Below, in pieces: positions 22,456 through 33,499 of a DNA stretch of 64,000 nt. The notes under the pieces are model-generated. The model did no database searches. It had not been told where the DNA came from and saw only the letters and a list, made by a program, of their open reading frames with translations. Source of the DNA: Termitomyces sp. T153 (taxonomy: Eukaryota > Basidiomycota > Agaricomycetes > Agaricales > Lyophyllaceae). A program made the translations under genes and the position numbers. The stretch covers positions 124,001 through 188,000 of the forward strand of contig JACKQL020000047.1 of assembly GCA_018296165.2 (NCBI GenBank), given 5' to 3'. The first letter of the stretch is position 1. Each line of letters opens with the position of its first letter.

Positions 22456-24100
22456 ATGTTCCCGAAGCTCGCTCTCATCTCACTCGCCTATCTCGCCGTC
22501 GTGCATGCTCAACAAGTAGGCACCAATACGGCAGAGACGCATCCATCGCTCTCATGGCAGAAGTGCACAACTGGTGGCGGCTGTACCACCTCGTCCGGTT
22601 CTGTCGTAATCGATGCCAACTGGCGTTGGGTGCATAATGTTGGTGGCTACACAAACTGCTACACTGGCAATACATGGGACGCTACGTTGTGTCCCGACGA
22701 CGAGACTTGTGCTGCTAATTGTGCTTTGGACGGTGCCGACTACTCTGGTACCTACGGTGTCACCACCAGTGGCAACGCTCTCACCCTCAAATTCGTCACC
22801 AATGGCGCTCAAAAGAATATCGGCTCTCGTCTCTATCTCATGGCTAGCGACACCCAGTACCAGTTATTCAAGCTACTGAACCAAGAGTTCACCTTCGACG
22901 TTGACGTTTCTCAGCTCCCATGTGGTCTCAATGGCGCGCTCTACTTCTCCGAGATGGACGCCGACGGTGGTATGGCGAAATATCCCACCAACAAGGCTGG
23001 AGCGAAATATGGGACAGGTTACTGCGATTCTCAGTGCCCGCAAGACCTTAAATTCATTGCCGGAGAGGTATGCCTATCTTAGTGTCGTGCTACCATTCCA
23101 AGATTGACTTAGGGTTCAGGCAAATGTTGAGGGCTGGAAACCCTCTTCCAACGATGTCAATGCTGGTACTGGTACTAACGGTGCCTGCTGTAACGAGATG
23201 GACGTTTGGGAGGCAAATTCCGTTTCTGCCGCGTACACTCCTCATCCTTGCACCTCTACCGGCCTAACAAGCTGCTCCGGGTCCTCTTGTGGTGGAACCT
23301 CAAACCCCGATAGTAGATACGATTCCGTGTGCGATCCCGATGGTTGTGATTTCAACTCATACCGTATGGGTAACACGACCTTCTACGGCCAGGGCTCCGG
23401 ATTCGCCGTCGACACTTCCCGGAAATTCACCGTTGTCACCCAATTCATCACTAACTCCGGCTCGGCATCTGGCACGCTGAGCGAGATTCGTCGCCTCTAC
23501 GTCCAGAATGGCAAGGTCATTCAAAACTCTAAGGTCAATATCCCCGGCATGTCGTCCGACCTTAACTCTATCACCGCCGACTTCTGCTCGACACAGAAGA
23601 CTGCATTCGGCGATACCGACAGCTTCGGCTCGAAGGGAGGACTTCCGAATATGAGTAAGGCTATGGCCAATGGCATGGTCCTTGTCTTGAGCGTCTGGGA
23701 CGATCACGCAGCCAATATGCTCTGGCTCGACAGTAGCTACCCCACCGATGCTGATCCAAGCACGCCAGGTGTTAAGCGTGGAACTTGTGCCACGTCCTCT
23801 GGCGTTCCCGCGCAGGTCGAGAGCAACTCCCCGAATGCTCAAGTTATCTACTCGAATATCAGGTTTGGCGACATCGGTTCGACCTACACTAACACTGGCA
23901 ACACCCCCACAACGTCAAATCCTCCTTCTGGCGCTACGCAGGTGAAGTACGGTCAATGGTAAGTTGTTCAAATTGACATTTTGATTATAACGGCTCTAAT
24001 GCATTTAAAAAGTGGCGGTACGGGATGGACCGGACCTACGGTTTGCGTGTCTGGAACAACTTGCACCGTCTTAAACCAGTACTACTCACAGTGTATCTGA
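22456..24100 (+). CDS. GH7 cellobiohydrolase with C-terminal CBM1
   Basis: Model: exons 22456-23067, 23120-23958, 24013-24100 (introns 52 and 54 nt), 512 residues. It hydrolyses cellulose chains, releasing cellobiose outside the cell. Residues 1-18 form a signal peptide (cleavage before QQVGTN). The GH7 domain has the catalytic Glu-x-Asp-x-x-Glu as EMDVWE (E230, D232, E235) and many conserved cysteines. A short Thr/Ser/Pro linker leads to a CBM1 at about 478-512 with four cysteines ([13 protein letters not shown]...YYSQC). The second intron splits the first CBM1 cysteine codon, so reading through it would lose the binding module. The ATG at 22,456 was preferred over an upstream in-frame ATG because it begins the signal peptide and matches the paralog's start. 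The gene points tail-to-tail at the second GH7 gene. Confidence 0.95.
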
Positions 24101-24778
24101 TCTCGAGGATTTCATATAGTGAGTGCAGTGGCAGGCGTTCATTCAACAATTCATAGCAATTTTATTCCACTACATATGTACAAATCTCGTCATGTCTGAA
24201 CTAGCAGCGATCGCCTTCCTGATTCTCTTTCTTTTTCAAAATCATATCTATAATTACTACTTGTCACCATGTGAATGCGGATTGTCTAGGCCTTCAGAAA
24301 TCTCGTTGTTTCGACAGAATAAGCTCCCTTTTGTCTAAAGACTCGGCCAGTTTTTGGTCGAAAGAAATTGGCCATCTAATCAGTACTGAGAAATAATGGC
24401 TGACCTATTAAAGAGGAAAATCTCAACTCTCAATTGAAATCAGACGGATGTAGCAGTAAATGGCCATCACTTATAACTCATCAATTATACGACCTTTCCA
24501 ATTCTACAAAGAAATTGCCTCGAGCATGTTGACAGTAAAAGATGGCAATATTGATCGTCACCTTATAACGGGAGACTCAGTCGTTACGTCTGCAAACGAA
24601 GAAAGTAATTCATGCTGTACAATGAATTGATATTTAGATCGGCATATATATATTTGTGAATCAAGTGCATATAAACAAGACAGAAAAGGTTACTGCTTGT
24701 CAATTCTATGAGGTGTCATTAATATTCATCAAGATGAAGTCGCGAAAATTCAACTCACTACTGAACAATTTTGCGGAC
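24101..24778. other. Convergent intergenic region between the GH7 genes
   Basis: 678 bp, AT-rich, holding both 3' ends. No CBM1-like coding was seen on the minus strand downstream of the second gene's stop, so the lack of CBM1 there is not a simple late frameshift. Confidence 0.5.
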
Positions 24779-26212
24779 TCAATGGGAATAAGTGGAATCA
24801 AGATCTCCGAACTTGATGTTAGAATAGATAACGTAGGCAGAGGCATCCTGATTTTCAACCACGCTGGGAACACCCGAATCGGTGGGGCAACTTCCACGTG
24901 CGATACCTGGCTTGTTTGGGTCTGCATCGACAGGATAGGAGCTGTCGAGCCAGAGCATATTGGCTGCGTGATCGTCCCAGAGACTCATGACCAGAACCAT
25001 GCCATTGCGAGCTGCAGCGCCCATACCTCCCATACCTCCCTTGCGGCTGAAATCGTTTTGGTCTCCAAAGGCAGTCTTCTGCGCATCGCAGAATGCGGAG
25101 GTGACGGAATTGGAAGACGGCATACCAGAGATGTTGGTGTTAGAGTTCTGGATGACAACACCGTCCTGAACGTAGAGGCGGCGGATTTCGCTGAGGGTTC
25201 CGGAAGAAGTGCCATCGTTGGTGATGAATTGAGTGACGACTGTGAATGGGCGAGAGGTGTCAACGGTCAATCCCTTGCCGTAGAAAGTCTTGTTGCCCAT
25301 GCGGTACGAGTTAAAGTCACACCCGTCAGGATCGCAAATGGAGCCGTAGCGGTTGTCTGGGGTATAGGTACCTCCGCAGGACTCCGTCGTGCAAACAACG
25401 AGACCTGTCTGTGTGCAGGGGTGAGGAGTGTACGCGGAGGATACGGAGTTGGCCTCCCAGACGTCCATTTCATTGCAGCATGCACCGTGATTACCAAGAC
25501 CGGTGTTGACATCGTTGGAGGAAGGTGTCCAACCTTCAACGTTGGCCTGCGAGGATGATTGTTAGAAATGATATACTTATAAGAGTCAATAAGAACCCAC
25601 CTGTCCTGCAATGAACTTAAGGTCTCTGGGGCACTGAGAGTCACAGTAACCTGTCCCATATTTCGCTCCAGCCTTGTTGGTGGGGTATTTGGCCATGCCA
25701 CCGTCGGCATCCATCTCAGAGAAGTAGAGAGCACCATTGAGACCACATGGCAGCTGAGAAACGTCAACGTCGAAGGTGAACTCTTGGTTCAGCAACTTGA
25801 ATAACTGGTACTGGGTATCGCTAGCCATGAGATAGAGACGCGAGCCGATATTCTTTTGAGCGCCATTGGTGATGAAGTTCAGTCTGAGCGAGTTGCCGCT
25901 AGTGGTGACGCCATAGGTGCCAGGGTAGTCGGCGCCGTCCAAGGCGCAGTTAGCAGCACAGGTCACGTCATCAGGGCACAACGTAGCGTCCCATGTATTG
26001 CCAGTGTAGCAGTTTGTGTAACCACCAACATTATGTACCCAACGCCAGTTAGCATCGATTACGACGGAACCGGAGGTGGTGGTGCAGCTGCCGCCAGCTG
26101 TGCATTTCTGCCATGAAAGCGTTGGATGAGTCTCAGCAGTGTTGGTGCCAACCTGCTGAGCCCCGACGATGGCGACGAACGAGAGTGCAGTAAGAACGAC
26201 TTTGGGGAACAT
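24779..26212 (-). CDS. GH7 cellobiohydrolase, catalytic domain only
   Basis: Model: complement of exons 26212-25601 and 25546-24779 with one 54-nt intron at exactly the position of intron 1 in the paralog; 459 residues. Signal peptide at 1-18 (cleaved before QQVGTN). Catalytic EMDVWE is intact (E230, D232, E235), as is the ANMLWLDS product-side block. The protein ends at [10 protein letters not shown] with no linker or CBM1, so it should act on more accessible or soluble cellulose, possibly with looser surface attachment. From about residue 125 to 195 it is identical to its neighbour, while exon 2 differs at many places. This suggests gene conversion in exon 1. Confidence 0.95.
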
Positions 26213-26260
26213 TGTACAAAGTTCTCAAGTTGTTGAGACGACACCTGAAGCTGAAAGTCC

Positions 26261-26269
26261 ATTTTATAT
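26261..26269 (-). promoter_or_regulatory. TATA box of GH7 gene 2
   Basis: ATATAAAAT on the minus strand, about 50 bp upstream of the ATG at 26,212. Confidence 0.6.
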
Positions 26270-27543
26270 GTGGTGGGTGGAAAAAGTCCGGTTGAAGTTT
26301 GTGTACAGACGTCTAGCAGTTGCTCCGCAAGCCGAAAACCGAACGAGAGAGAACGGTTCACCATCAAGCTATACTTGGAGATCAAGACATAATGCACTGA
26401 GAGGCGTCAGACGATGTTGGGGCATGTACCGAGAACTATCCGTTTAGCATACTTTGAAAGTTCGGCATTTCTTGATAAACGCTAGATTAGAAACTGCGGC
26501 GCTCCATGAACATTGTAGTATTACAATGATTCAGATAATCCTCACAAAACTTGAGTGTGCCAGTGGCAAAATTTAGCCCTAGCGAGTTGCAGTAGGATAA
26601 GAATTTGTATTCGGTTCTGGAGAACGAGACAAAAACTAATCAGCTGAGAGCACATATGTTTTGATAAAAGAGGAGCTTTTCGATATCACGACATATAAAT
26701 GGCATTTGGCTGTGGAGCGCATATCCTTCACATGCTCTGAGTTCGGACAAACTCATCAGTGCTTTCCGAGATATTCAATAATAGAGCAAAGCTAGCAAGT
26801 AGGCTATCGAGGACTCAGACCATTGAAGCACGTGCCGTCGGAGAAGGTTCTGTTGTTAGGGTTCTTGTTGCAGGTTCCACTGATTTTGGGATAGGCTTGA
26901 GCTCAGAGTTCCAGAGATATTCATCAAGGAGAGTTTGCCTCCCAATACTGATAGCATTTTGTTCAAGCCTATGGTTGATAATGTCGTATATAATGATTTT
27001 TGTGGTACCGGAGACATCCGACGGCATGCCGTCCGATCGAATTCCATATCAAGAGTTCGAATGGAGTTAGGTATCACTGTCCCCATAAGTACATGTAGAT
27101 CGACCTGATCCGGCAGGAGCCCGGTGACTGAGCTGGAATTTCTGCTTTCTTCTTATACTATCTATTCGATAAGTAGTCGTCAGATTCTCCTCAAAAGTAC
27201 AAGAACTCGAAGTTTGAACCTATCAGTTACTCTGACCGCGACTTGACGGCAAGGCACGTAGAATTCCGAGTCGCCACTCGGATGTTCTGCTTTGTTCTCG
27301 TGCTGCCCTTCACGAGGTTGATTGGGATCAAGAAGTTATTATCATTTACACAGCCTCGCTTTGTGTGGTCAAATAAGCGTTCATTACATTGGGGATTCAT
27401 TATTAACTCTTCTCCCACCTTCAATTGCATCTTACGCAAGCTTCAACAGAGTTGAGGGCCCAGCTTGAGGAATACCGTGAGTACATACCGATCAATCATG
27501 TCCACCTCCTTGTAGGTACTGATGTCCGCATGCAGTACCGCGA
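26270..27543. other. Intergenic, upstream of GH7 gene 2
   Basis: CpG-normal. Open frames here (up to about 100 codons) lack coding character. Holds the GH7 gene 2 promoter and presumably the 5' region of the next ORF. Confidence 0.45.
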
Positions 27544-27972
27544 ATGCATTCGTCTGTCTCTTCTGCTCAGCAAAGCTCTCCGTCTACGACGACTGAGACT
27601 CGGAACGACATAGTCATGAACTCAGAAGCCTATTCTGCATTCCTAGCACCTCCAACGAAACTAGACAAAGCGACACCCGCAGAACCGTCTAACATACGCC
27701 AGTATTATTCCCCTACCCATCCAACGACGTCAATTGCCGATCTTGTCCTTGACAACATCACGTATGACAAGATCCTCAGCTCCTCCGCGAAAGACCTCAG
27801 CCTCACTCCTCACTACGAACAATCAACCCCAACCCTTCCCTTTGACAACACCCGGACTCCTCCCAACTCACCAACCGACGTCCTTTCAAATCAGAGTTTG
27901 ATGGCAGCATCTTTCAATATCATGGCACCAGAGACCGAGGCAAGATCAGAGATCGACAAAACAGACTTTTGA
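27544..27972 (+). CDS. Small Ser/Thr/Pro-rich hypothetical protein
   Basis: An uninterrupted 142-codon frame. The product is rich in Ser, Thr and Pro, has no signal peptide or membrane segment, and contains SP/TP motifs (SPTHP, TPPNSPTD) of the kind used as proline-directed phosphorylation sites. A more ordered stretch lies at IADLVLDNITYDKIL (about 63-78). I recognise no family. Composition and codon use look more gene-like than the surrounding frames, but expression is unproven, and an upstream exon is possible. Confidence 0.4.
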   Translation: MHSSVSSAQQSSPSTTTETRNDIVMNSEAYSAFLAPPTKLDKATPAEPSNIRQYYSPTHPTTSIADLVLDNITYDKILSSSAKDLSLTPHYEQSTPTLPFDNTRTPPNSPTDVLSNQSLMAASFNIMAPETEARSEIDKTDF

Positions 27973-28662
27973 TCAGTTCCTTGACTCCTTCTCATTAAAC
28001 ATTCAAATTTAGGACCTAGGTCTCTCCTGGTTCGCCGCCCGAGGGTGTCCAAATTGGAAGGAAAATAATTCCAATTTGTTCTTCTGTGTCTCAAACATGT
28101 AATTTGTAGTGAATGAATATCTCGTAGCATGTATCGCGTTATTGTATGGGCATAAGTGGAGAATGTGGGTGTTCTTTTGTTCCCGAATTAGCGAATTGAC
28201 GATCAAGATCTAATCTTATCTCCGTAATTCGCCTTGAGATATATTGACCCAAATCACAGTCTCATTACAATCCAATTTGACTCAGTCGTCTTTTCTATCA
28301 GTGGGCTTTCTCATTGTTTCCTCAGAAATTGTTGACAACAAGAAATTATAGGTGGATTTCGAGATACAAGGTCAAGAGAAAACCGAACGTATATACAACA
28401 TGGTGAAAGACTCGAGATAATTCGGAAGTTTTATATCTTCCCGCCCGTGCCAGGCCACGAGAAACGCGCTGATACAAAATCGTTGGAGGGAATATGAAAG
28501 AGGCAGAGCTGTCGTTTGTTTATGGGTACTCCCTGGCAGGCTGGGATGACATCGGAACACATGCTCCTAATCTGTTCGGAATCCAAAGCTGCTTTGTCTG
28601 GGACAGCACGTCAACATGTTCGGCCTCTCATGCTCTACGTATGATTCTTCTCAATGGTGAGA
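27973..28662. other. Intergenic
   Basis: AT-rich 3' flanks of the two surrounding ORFs, which point toward each other. No gene is supported. Confidence 0.45.
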
Positions 28663-30167
28663 TTACTTGTATGAAAACGGATTGAATGGGTCATCCTCGC
28701 CAATGGTATGAGAATAGGTACTGCGAGCAGGGGGCGCTGCTTTTTCGCTGGTAGACATCGAGAGCTCTTTCTCGGGCACGCCTTCACCTCCAGGTAATGT
28801 GGCCGCAAGGGCTATGGCCTCGAAACGTTCGAGTGCGGCAGCGGTCGGAACCTGCGGAACAGGCGCGAAGATCCTCCCATTGGGTGTGTCGATGCTCCGT
28901 GGAGTTTCATCCTTAAAAATCACGGGATCGTATGCAAACGGATTGAAGGGGTCTTCCTCGCCGATGATATGGGGAATGATTCTGGGGGCAGCGGAGGGAG
29001 CTATTGGCTGGACAACCGAATAGCTCTGATCAGAACGAGACGATGGGTCGGAAAAGTCTTGAAGAGGCGTTTGGTTGCGCGACGTTGTCGGGGTTACACC
29101 GGGGTAGACGTCGCAATCCATCGAATCGGAAAGCTCTTCCTCCATCATGTCTTCGACTGCAGGTACTGTCGACGCAAGGGCTATGGCCTCGAAGTATTCA
29201 AGGGCGGCAGCAGTTGGAACTTGCGGAACAGGTGCGAAGATCCTCCCGTTGGGTGTGTCGATGCTCCGTGCATTTCTATCCTCAAAAGCGGCGTCACAGG
29301 AAAACGGATCAAAAGAATTATTTCCATTAATGATATGGGGAATGACCCTGGGGGAAGAGTCATATTGAAGGAGAGCAGGAGGGTAGGTGGGGGGCCATGG
29401 AAGCGGAGGGGAGCTCAATTCCTCGCTATAGCAATCGACATAGAGGTTGGATTGAAGGGGAGCAGCAGGGTAAATGGGGGGCCATGGAAGTGGAGGGGAG
29501 TTCAATTCCTCGCTATTGTGATCGACATGACTGCCGGATTGAAGGGGAGCAGGAGGATAGATGGGAGGCCATGGAAGCGGAGGGGAGCTTGATTCCTCGC
29601 TACAACGATCAACATAGAGGTTGGATTGAAGGGTAGCAGGAGGGTAAATGGGAGGCCATGGAAGTGGAGGGGAGTTCAACTCCTCGCTATTGCGATCGAC
29701 ACGAGGGCCAGATTGAAGGGGAGCAGGAGGATAGATGGGAGGGTGTGGAAGCGAAGGAGAATTCGATTCCTCGCTATAGCGATCGGCATAAAAATCGTGT
29801 CGAAGGGGAGCAGGAGGGTAGATGGGAGGCCAAAGAAGCGAAGTCCCAGAAAAAGGACACCTTAACCGGTATCGGCCTTCTTCAGCAGGGTCACGACCGA
29901 AGATGGTGGTATTCGCTCTTATTTCTGCGAGATCGTTAATGAGCTGCTGGTTCAGCATTCTCGAAGGACTGTCCTGGTAAGGCATGGAGTTGCCATGAGG
30001 CATCCCGAGGTCATTTTGGTTATAATTATACTTGATGGATACCAGTAAGTACCAGCGGGATCGTAAATTGATAATGATAATGCACTCACTGAGGCTCCTC
30101 TAGTCACCGCCCCTCTCATCGTTCCCAAAGTTTGACCTTGAGAAAGTCGTCTAATTCCGTTCAGCAT
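28663..30167 (-). CDS. Tandem-repeat protein with two nested repeat systems, unknown function
   Basis: Model: complement of exons 30167-30090 and 30030-28663 with a 59-nt GTGAGT...CAAG intron, phase 0, giving 481 residues. The N-terminus (about 1-93) is unique. Residues about 94-240 hold five 29-residue repeats plus part of a sixth, each starting PPIYPPAPLQ and ending with an acidic SEELNSPPLPW-type block. Units 2 and 4, and units 3 and 5, are most alike, giving a 58-residue higher-order period. Residues about 250-481 hold two full copies and one cut copy of a different ~75-residue block (PHIIGEEDPFNPF, then SIDTPNGRIFAPVPQ). No signal peptide or membrane segment. Tyr/Pro-rich repeats suggest a scaffold or disordered binding protein (inference). 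No family recognised. Confidence 0.7.
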
Positions 30168-30212
30168 TGTATAAGTGGATTTCTTGGTATGGATTTTGGA
30201 GTAGGGTGTCAG

Positions 30213-30560
30213 CTATGTACAAGAAGTGTGCAGCTCAAGATCAGAAGATTTGAGTGAGTAGCTGCAAAATACTGTTGTTGTTTGATAGGGTGGGGGTGTC
30301 TCCAGAAAGACAGTCGGTGTCTTGGGGATGATATGAGCCCTTTCTACTAGTCTTTCTGAATCTGTGCCAAAGCACAACCGTACGGCCTCATGTGGTTGTG
30401 TTGGCTCTTTGTCAAGGCTGGACACCCTCTTGCGCCACCTGATTATAACAATGTGTGCTGAGGCTCTTTTCGGGAGTTTCCTTGATAACGCCATGCATTG
30501 GGTGGCCGGGCCTACGTAATCATCTAGCAGATTAGGACATGGATTCGGGACACTGGCCAC
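30213..30560 (-). CDS. Possible small ORF upstream of the repeat protein
   Basis: A 115-codon minus frame (start MASVPNPCPNLL) without recognisable domains. It may be a chance frame in the repeat-protein promoter. Included with low confidence because it is uninterrupted and in CpG-normal DNA. Confidence 0.2.
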   Translation of the reverse strand: MASVPNPCPNLLDDYVGPATQCMALSRKLPKRASAHIVIIRWRKRVSSLDKEPTQPHEAVRLCFGTDSERLVERAHIIPKTPTVFLETPPPYQTTTVFCSYSLKSSDLELHTSCT

Positions 30561-30892
30561 TGCCTACGTACCCTCGTTCTTCTGGCCAGGACCTTGTCTG
30601 AAAGGCCAGTGAACAGAAATTCTTCGATACGTCGATTTATCAAGGTTCCACTGTCGATTGCGTGATGCTCCACCCTGACTTCAAATAGTCTCTACGAAAA
30701 TGCTGGTCCGCATGAAAGCTGGGTTTACTCCGTCTAACATAATTTGGAAACTTAGTGTTTTTCGAGCTACTACTATAGTACGTTTGTCAAGTCGCATCCG
30801 GTCACCTATGTGTGATTATTCAAAATGTTGAGATAAGATTGGTAGATGTGATTACACTGGCCACAATCCTAAATATCGTCGCTGGCTATATG
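30561..30892. other. Intergenic flank of LTR element
   Basis: CpG-normal, no gene seen. Ends at the ATAGA target duplication. Confidence 0.5.
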
Positions 30893-30897
30893 ATAGA
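30893..30897. repeat. Target-site duplication of 2.6-kb LTR element (left)
   Basis: ATAGA, repeated at 33,495-33,499. Confidence 0.88.
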
Positions 30898-31151
30898 TGT
30901 AACGGTAGACCACCGATTAGGTAGCGTACGGTCACAATAGCTTAGAGTCTCGATGAAGGAACTGGTTTAAGTCCTCTTTTGTTAAGACTGCCCCTCTACA
31001 ACTAATTCTAGCTTCTTTTATATCTAGAGAAAGTCGGGGAAAATCGGGAATGAACTGAATAGGATGACGACAGTAAAGTAAGTTTTCTGGGTAGAGCTTT
31101 CTGGCTATCATCAAGCCCGGAGAATGACGTAGAGGTCACGCGAGCGCTACA
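30898..31151 (-). repeat. LTR (CpG-retaining copy)
   Basis: Carries 13 CpGs, all of which are TpG or CpA in the partner LTR. It faces the gene block. Confidence 0.9.
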
Positions 31152-31247
31152 TACGCCCTCCAAGTCGGATAGCAAGAGGCATACGGCTTTTATGAGTGGT
31201 AAGTTAGAGTGTAAATGAAAGTAAACTCTGAAGTGGAACGACGTTCA

Positions 31248-31862
31248 TTAAGCGGAGGGATCAGCATCCGACTGGGGCTCGGGTGCGTCGGGGTAATCCT
31301 CAAACTCGTCCCCCGCATCGTCTCCAGGGAGTGGAACGTACTCAGGATCCACCACCATCTCTTCTTCTTCTTCTTCTTCTTCTTCTTCTCGGGCTTTCCC
31401 TTTTCCTTTGGTGTCTGAGTCTCGGATCATGATCCCTTTTGAAGTAACAGTGGTGCTGGCAGAATGTTGTCGAGCTTGGAGAGGTGCAGTGGAGGTGAGA
31501 GTCGGTTGACTATCAGGGTGACTGGTAGAAGTAGAGGCGGTGGATTACTTTAGTAATCTAGTAATCATATCCTGTAACTCATTGGATATAGGCTCAGATC
31601 CTGCGCGCTTACTTCGCTTAGATCTTTTCTCTTTCAATTCCTTTTCCATCTGTCGAATTTCCTTTTCAAACTTCCGTTTCATATGTAATTTCTTACGGAG
31701 TTCTTCACGAGTTGAATGATTCGAAGCCTCTTCTTCGGAATCGTTTTCTTCTGATTCCAGGTCCCCAGTTCCGGCTGCCTCGTCAACCTCAGTGATTAAC
31801 CTATCCCGGTCAGCATAACATTCGTCCAAAATGCACCTGATGCTGGCAGGATGATATAACAT
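31248..31862 (-). pseudogene. Gag-like ORF of the 2.6-kb element, 3' part
   Basis: One minus frame from 31,862 to 31,248 with a single TAA after MITRLLK. The first part has an acidic stretch and then a basic coiled-coil-like segment (KKLHMKRKFEKEIRQMEKEL). The end has ten consecutive Glu residues and an acidic tail. The GAA/GAG run gives the TTC repeat on the plus strand at 31,361-31,389. No enzyme motif. Confidence 0.5.
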
Positions 31863-32283
31863 CCCCTGTCATGACAGGATAAGCCTGATATAACCACAGT
31901 TGTAATTACAGCGCTGCTTGTTACATCAATCACGTGTGATAATTGTCAACAGCATCAAATGTTGAACCGGACAAAAAGAAATCAACCAAAGAGAATTGAA
32001 CCAACAACCTTAATACTAATGCACATAATTGGAAGGAAGACACAATACAACCATTGAACTAACAGGCTCAATAATAATCTCAACACATTAAGGCCTATGT
32101 ACCCATGAGGCCTGCCTGTTGAGCACATGGTTAGCCTGGTTAGAGTTCAGTTAGAGTTATGGTTAGGGAGTTAGTGGTTTGGTTAGGTTCTGTTAAGGTT
32201 TTGTCAACATGCTTAGGGTTCCAAGGATATTTTGAAGGGGAGCTTTCTCCTCTTATCACAACAAGTTTGTATTGTAATTAAGG

Positions 32284-32360
32284 CTCTGTGGTCAACTGGT
32301 TATGGTTGTATCAATTGTTGTTTTTGGGATAGTGGTCACAGGTTCAATTCTCCCAATTGG
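32284..32360 (+). repeat. Possible tRNA-derived (SINE-like) fragment
   Basis: TGGTCAACTGGTTA resembles a pol III A box, and GGTTCAATTCT a B box with CpG lost. The acceptor ends do not pair, so this is not a tRNA gene. Weak. Confidence 0.25.
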
Positions 32361-33134
32361 CAAAATATTTGACTGAAAATTGGTGATGCTGTAGTTACAA
32401 TGCTGGTTATATTACGACTATGCTGTAAGTACAGGCTGTTGTTATAATAAATGGACGGTATAGCCTGCAAAATGTGACATTGCACTTCTGGTTCTAAATC
32501 TTCCCTTGATTCTGCATTCCCCCAATTACCAGGGTCAGTTCCTTTGGCTTTCTTGGTCAATGTCCTGTTATCCATCATGGCTCATGCTGTCACCATGCTT
32601 AGATTCTGATTGCATGTGTCTATGAGTTCTTGTTGGGAGGGAGTCATGTTGTTACAAGCCAGGTTTATAGTATCTGCCTGCTCCCTGGTTAGGTCCACTG
32701 TATTTCTCTTATTCTGGTTTGTGTTTTCAATTCTTGCCTGTTGATGAGGCTCATCAAACCTTATATTGGTGTTTTCCTGCAGGTTTTTGTTATCAATATG
32801 GGGAGTAGCAAATATATTAGCTACTGAAGTTTCTTCAGTATCAGTACTGGTGCTAGGATTATCTTCTATTTTGTCTAAAACTTTTTCTGAAGTCAGTTTT
32901 GTCTCTTCATCTGAAAGTGATTCCGTTAGAGGGGATTCTGCCGGGGCAGAATCCCTGACATCCACCAAAGCTGTCGACAAAGAGTCCACTGCCAGAGCAG
33001 TGGATGTAAGATGAGGGGGAGCAGCTTGATACATGCTGCCCACCACTTCTTCTGCCCTTGAGACCTGCCCTGTGTGGCACACAGCAGTGGGTTTTCAAGC
33101 AGAAATTGTATCTAGATTCTGTATTAGTAGACAT
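32336..33134 (-). pseudogene. Gag-like ORF of the 2.6-kb element, 5' part
   Basis: Minus frames 33,134-32,907 and 33,082-32,582 overlap in different phases and are followed by 32,578-32,336. The first begins MSTNTESRYNF just inside the 5' LTR, as a gag start should. The main frame is acidic with Asn/Gln-rich stretches (NLQENTNIRF). Frame breaks show decay. No zinc knuckle seen. Confidence 0.45.
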
Positions 33135-33240
33135 TTTAAAACTATAGGACTCATGACTAGGATGAGCATGGTTGATCAGACTGTGGGGTAGCCCACTGTA
33201 TGGGAGTTGAGATAATTAAGGACTTGTAAAGTTCAAAATA

Positions 33241-33494
33241 TGTAATGGTAGACCACTGATTAGGTAGCATACAGTCACAATAGCTTAGAGTCTCAATGAA
33301 GGAACTGGTTTGAGTCCTCTTTTGTTAAGACTGCCCCTCTACAACTAATTCTAGCTTCTTTTATATCTAGAGAAAGTCAGAGAAAATCAGGAATGAACTA
33401 AATAGGATGATGACAGTAAAGTAAGTTTTCTGGGTAGAGCTTTCTGGCTATCATAAAGCCTGGAAGGTGATGTAGAGGTCATGCAAGCACTACA
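33241..33494 (-). repeat. LTR (CpG-depleted copy)
   Basis: 254 bp, no CpG left. Outside CpG sites only a handful of differences from its partner are seen. Confidence 0.9.
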
Positions 33495-33499
33495 ATAGA
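33495..33499. repeat. Target-site duplication of 2.6-kb LTR element (right)
   Basis: ATAGA, matching 30,893-30,897. Confidence 0.88.

Larger units (their letters stand above)
30898..33494 (-). mobile_element. 2.6-kb non-autonomous LTR retrotransposon
   Basis: Paired 254-bp LTRs (30,898-31,151; 33,241-33,494) with TGTA...TACA ends and a perfect 5-bp duplication. The 2.09-kb interior has only minus-strand gag-like frames and no protease, integrase or polymerase motif. A purine-rich GGAGGGCGTA next to the left LTR on the minus strand supports minus orientation. No convincing tRNA primer site was found. CpG-rich up to about 31,975 and CpG-poor beyond, so the block boundary lies inside it. Confidence 0.88.

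Noticed and set aside
24656..25558. 300-codon open frame on the plus strand
   Set aside because: It lies antisense to GH7 gene 2 exon 2. The composition is a shadow of the GC-biased third positions of the real gene.
26759..27455. Several 60-100-codon frames on both strands
   Set aside because: Mutually overlapping, no domain, no consistent splice model.
28969..29592. 207-codon plus-strand repeat ORF
   Set aside because: Antisense image of the tandem repeats of the 481-residue protein, whose sense frame has an intron-joined start and coherent motifs.
31361..31389. TTC microsatellite as an independent repeat
   Set aside because: It encodes a Glu run in the gag-like frame on the minus strand, so it is explained by that frame.
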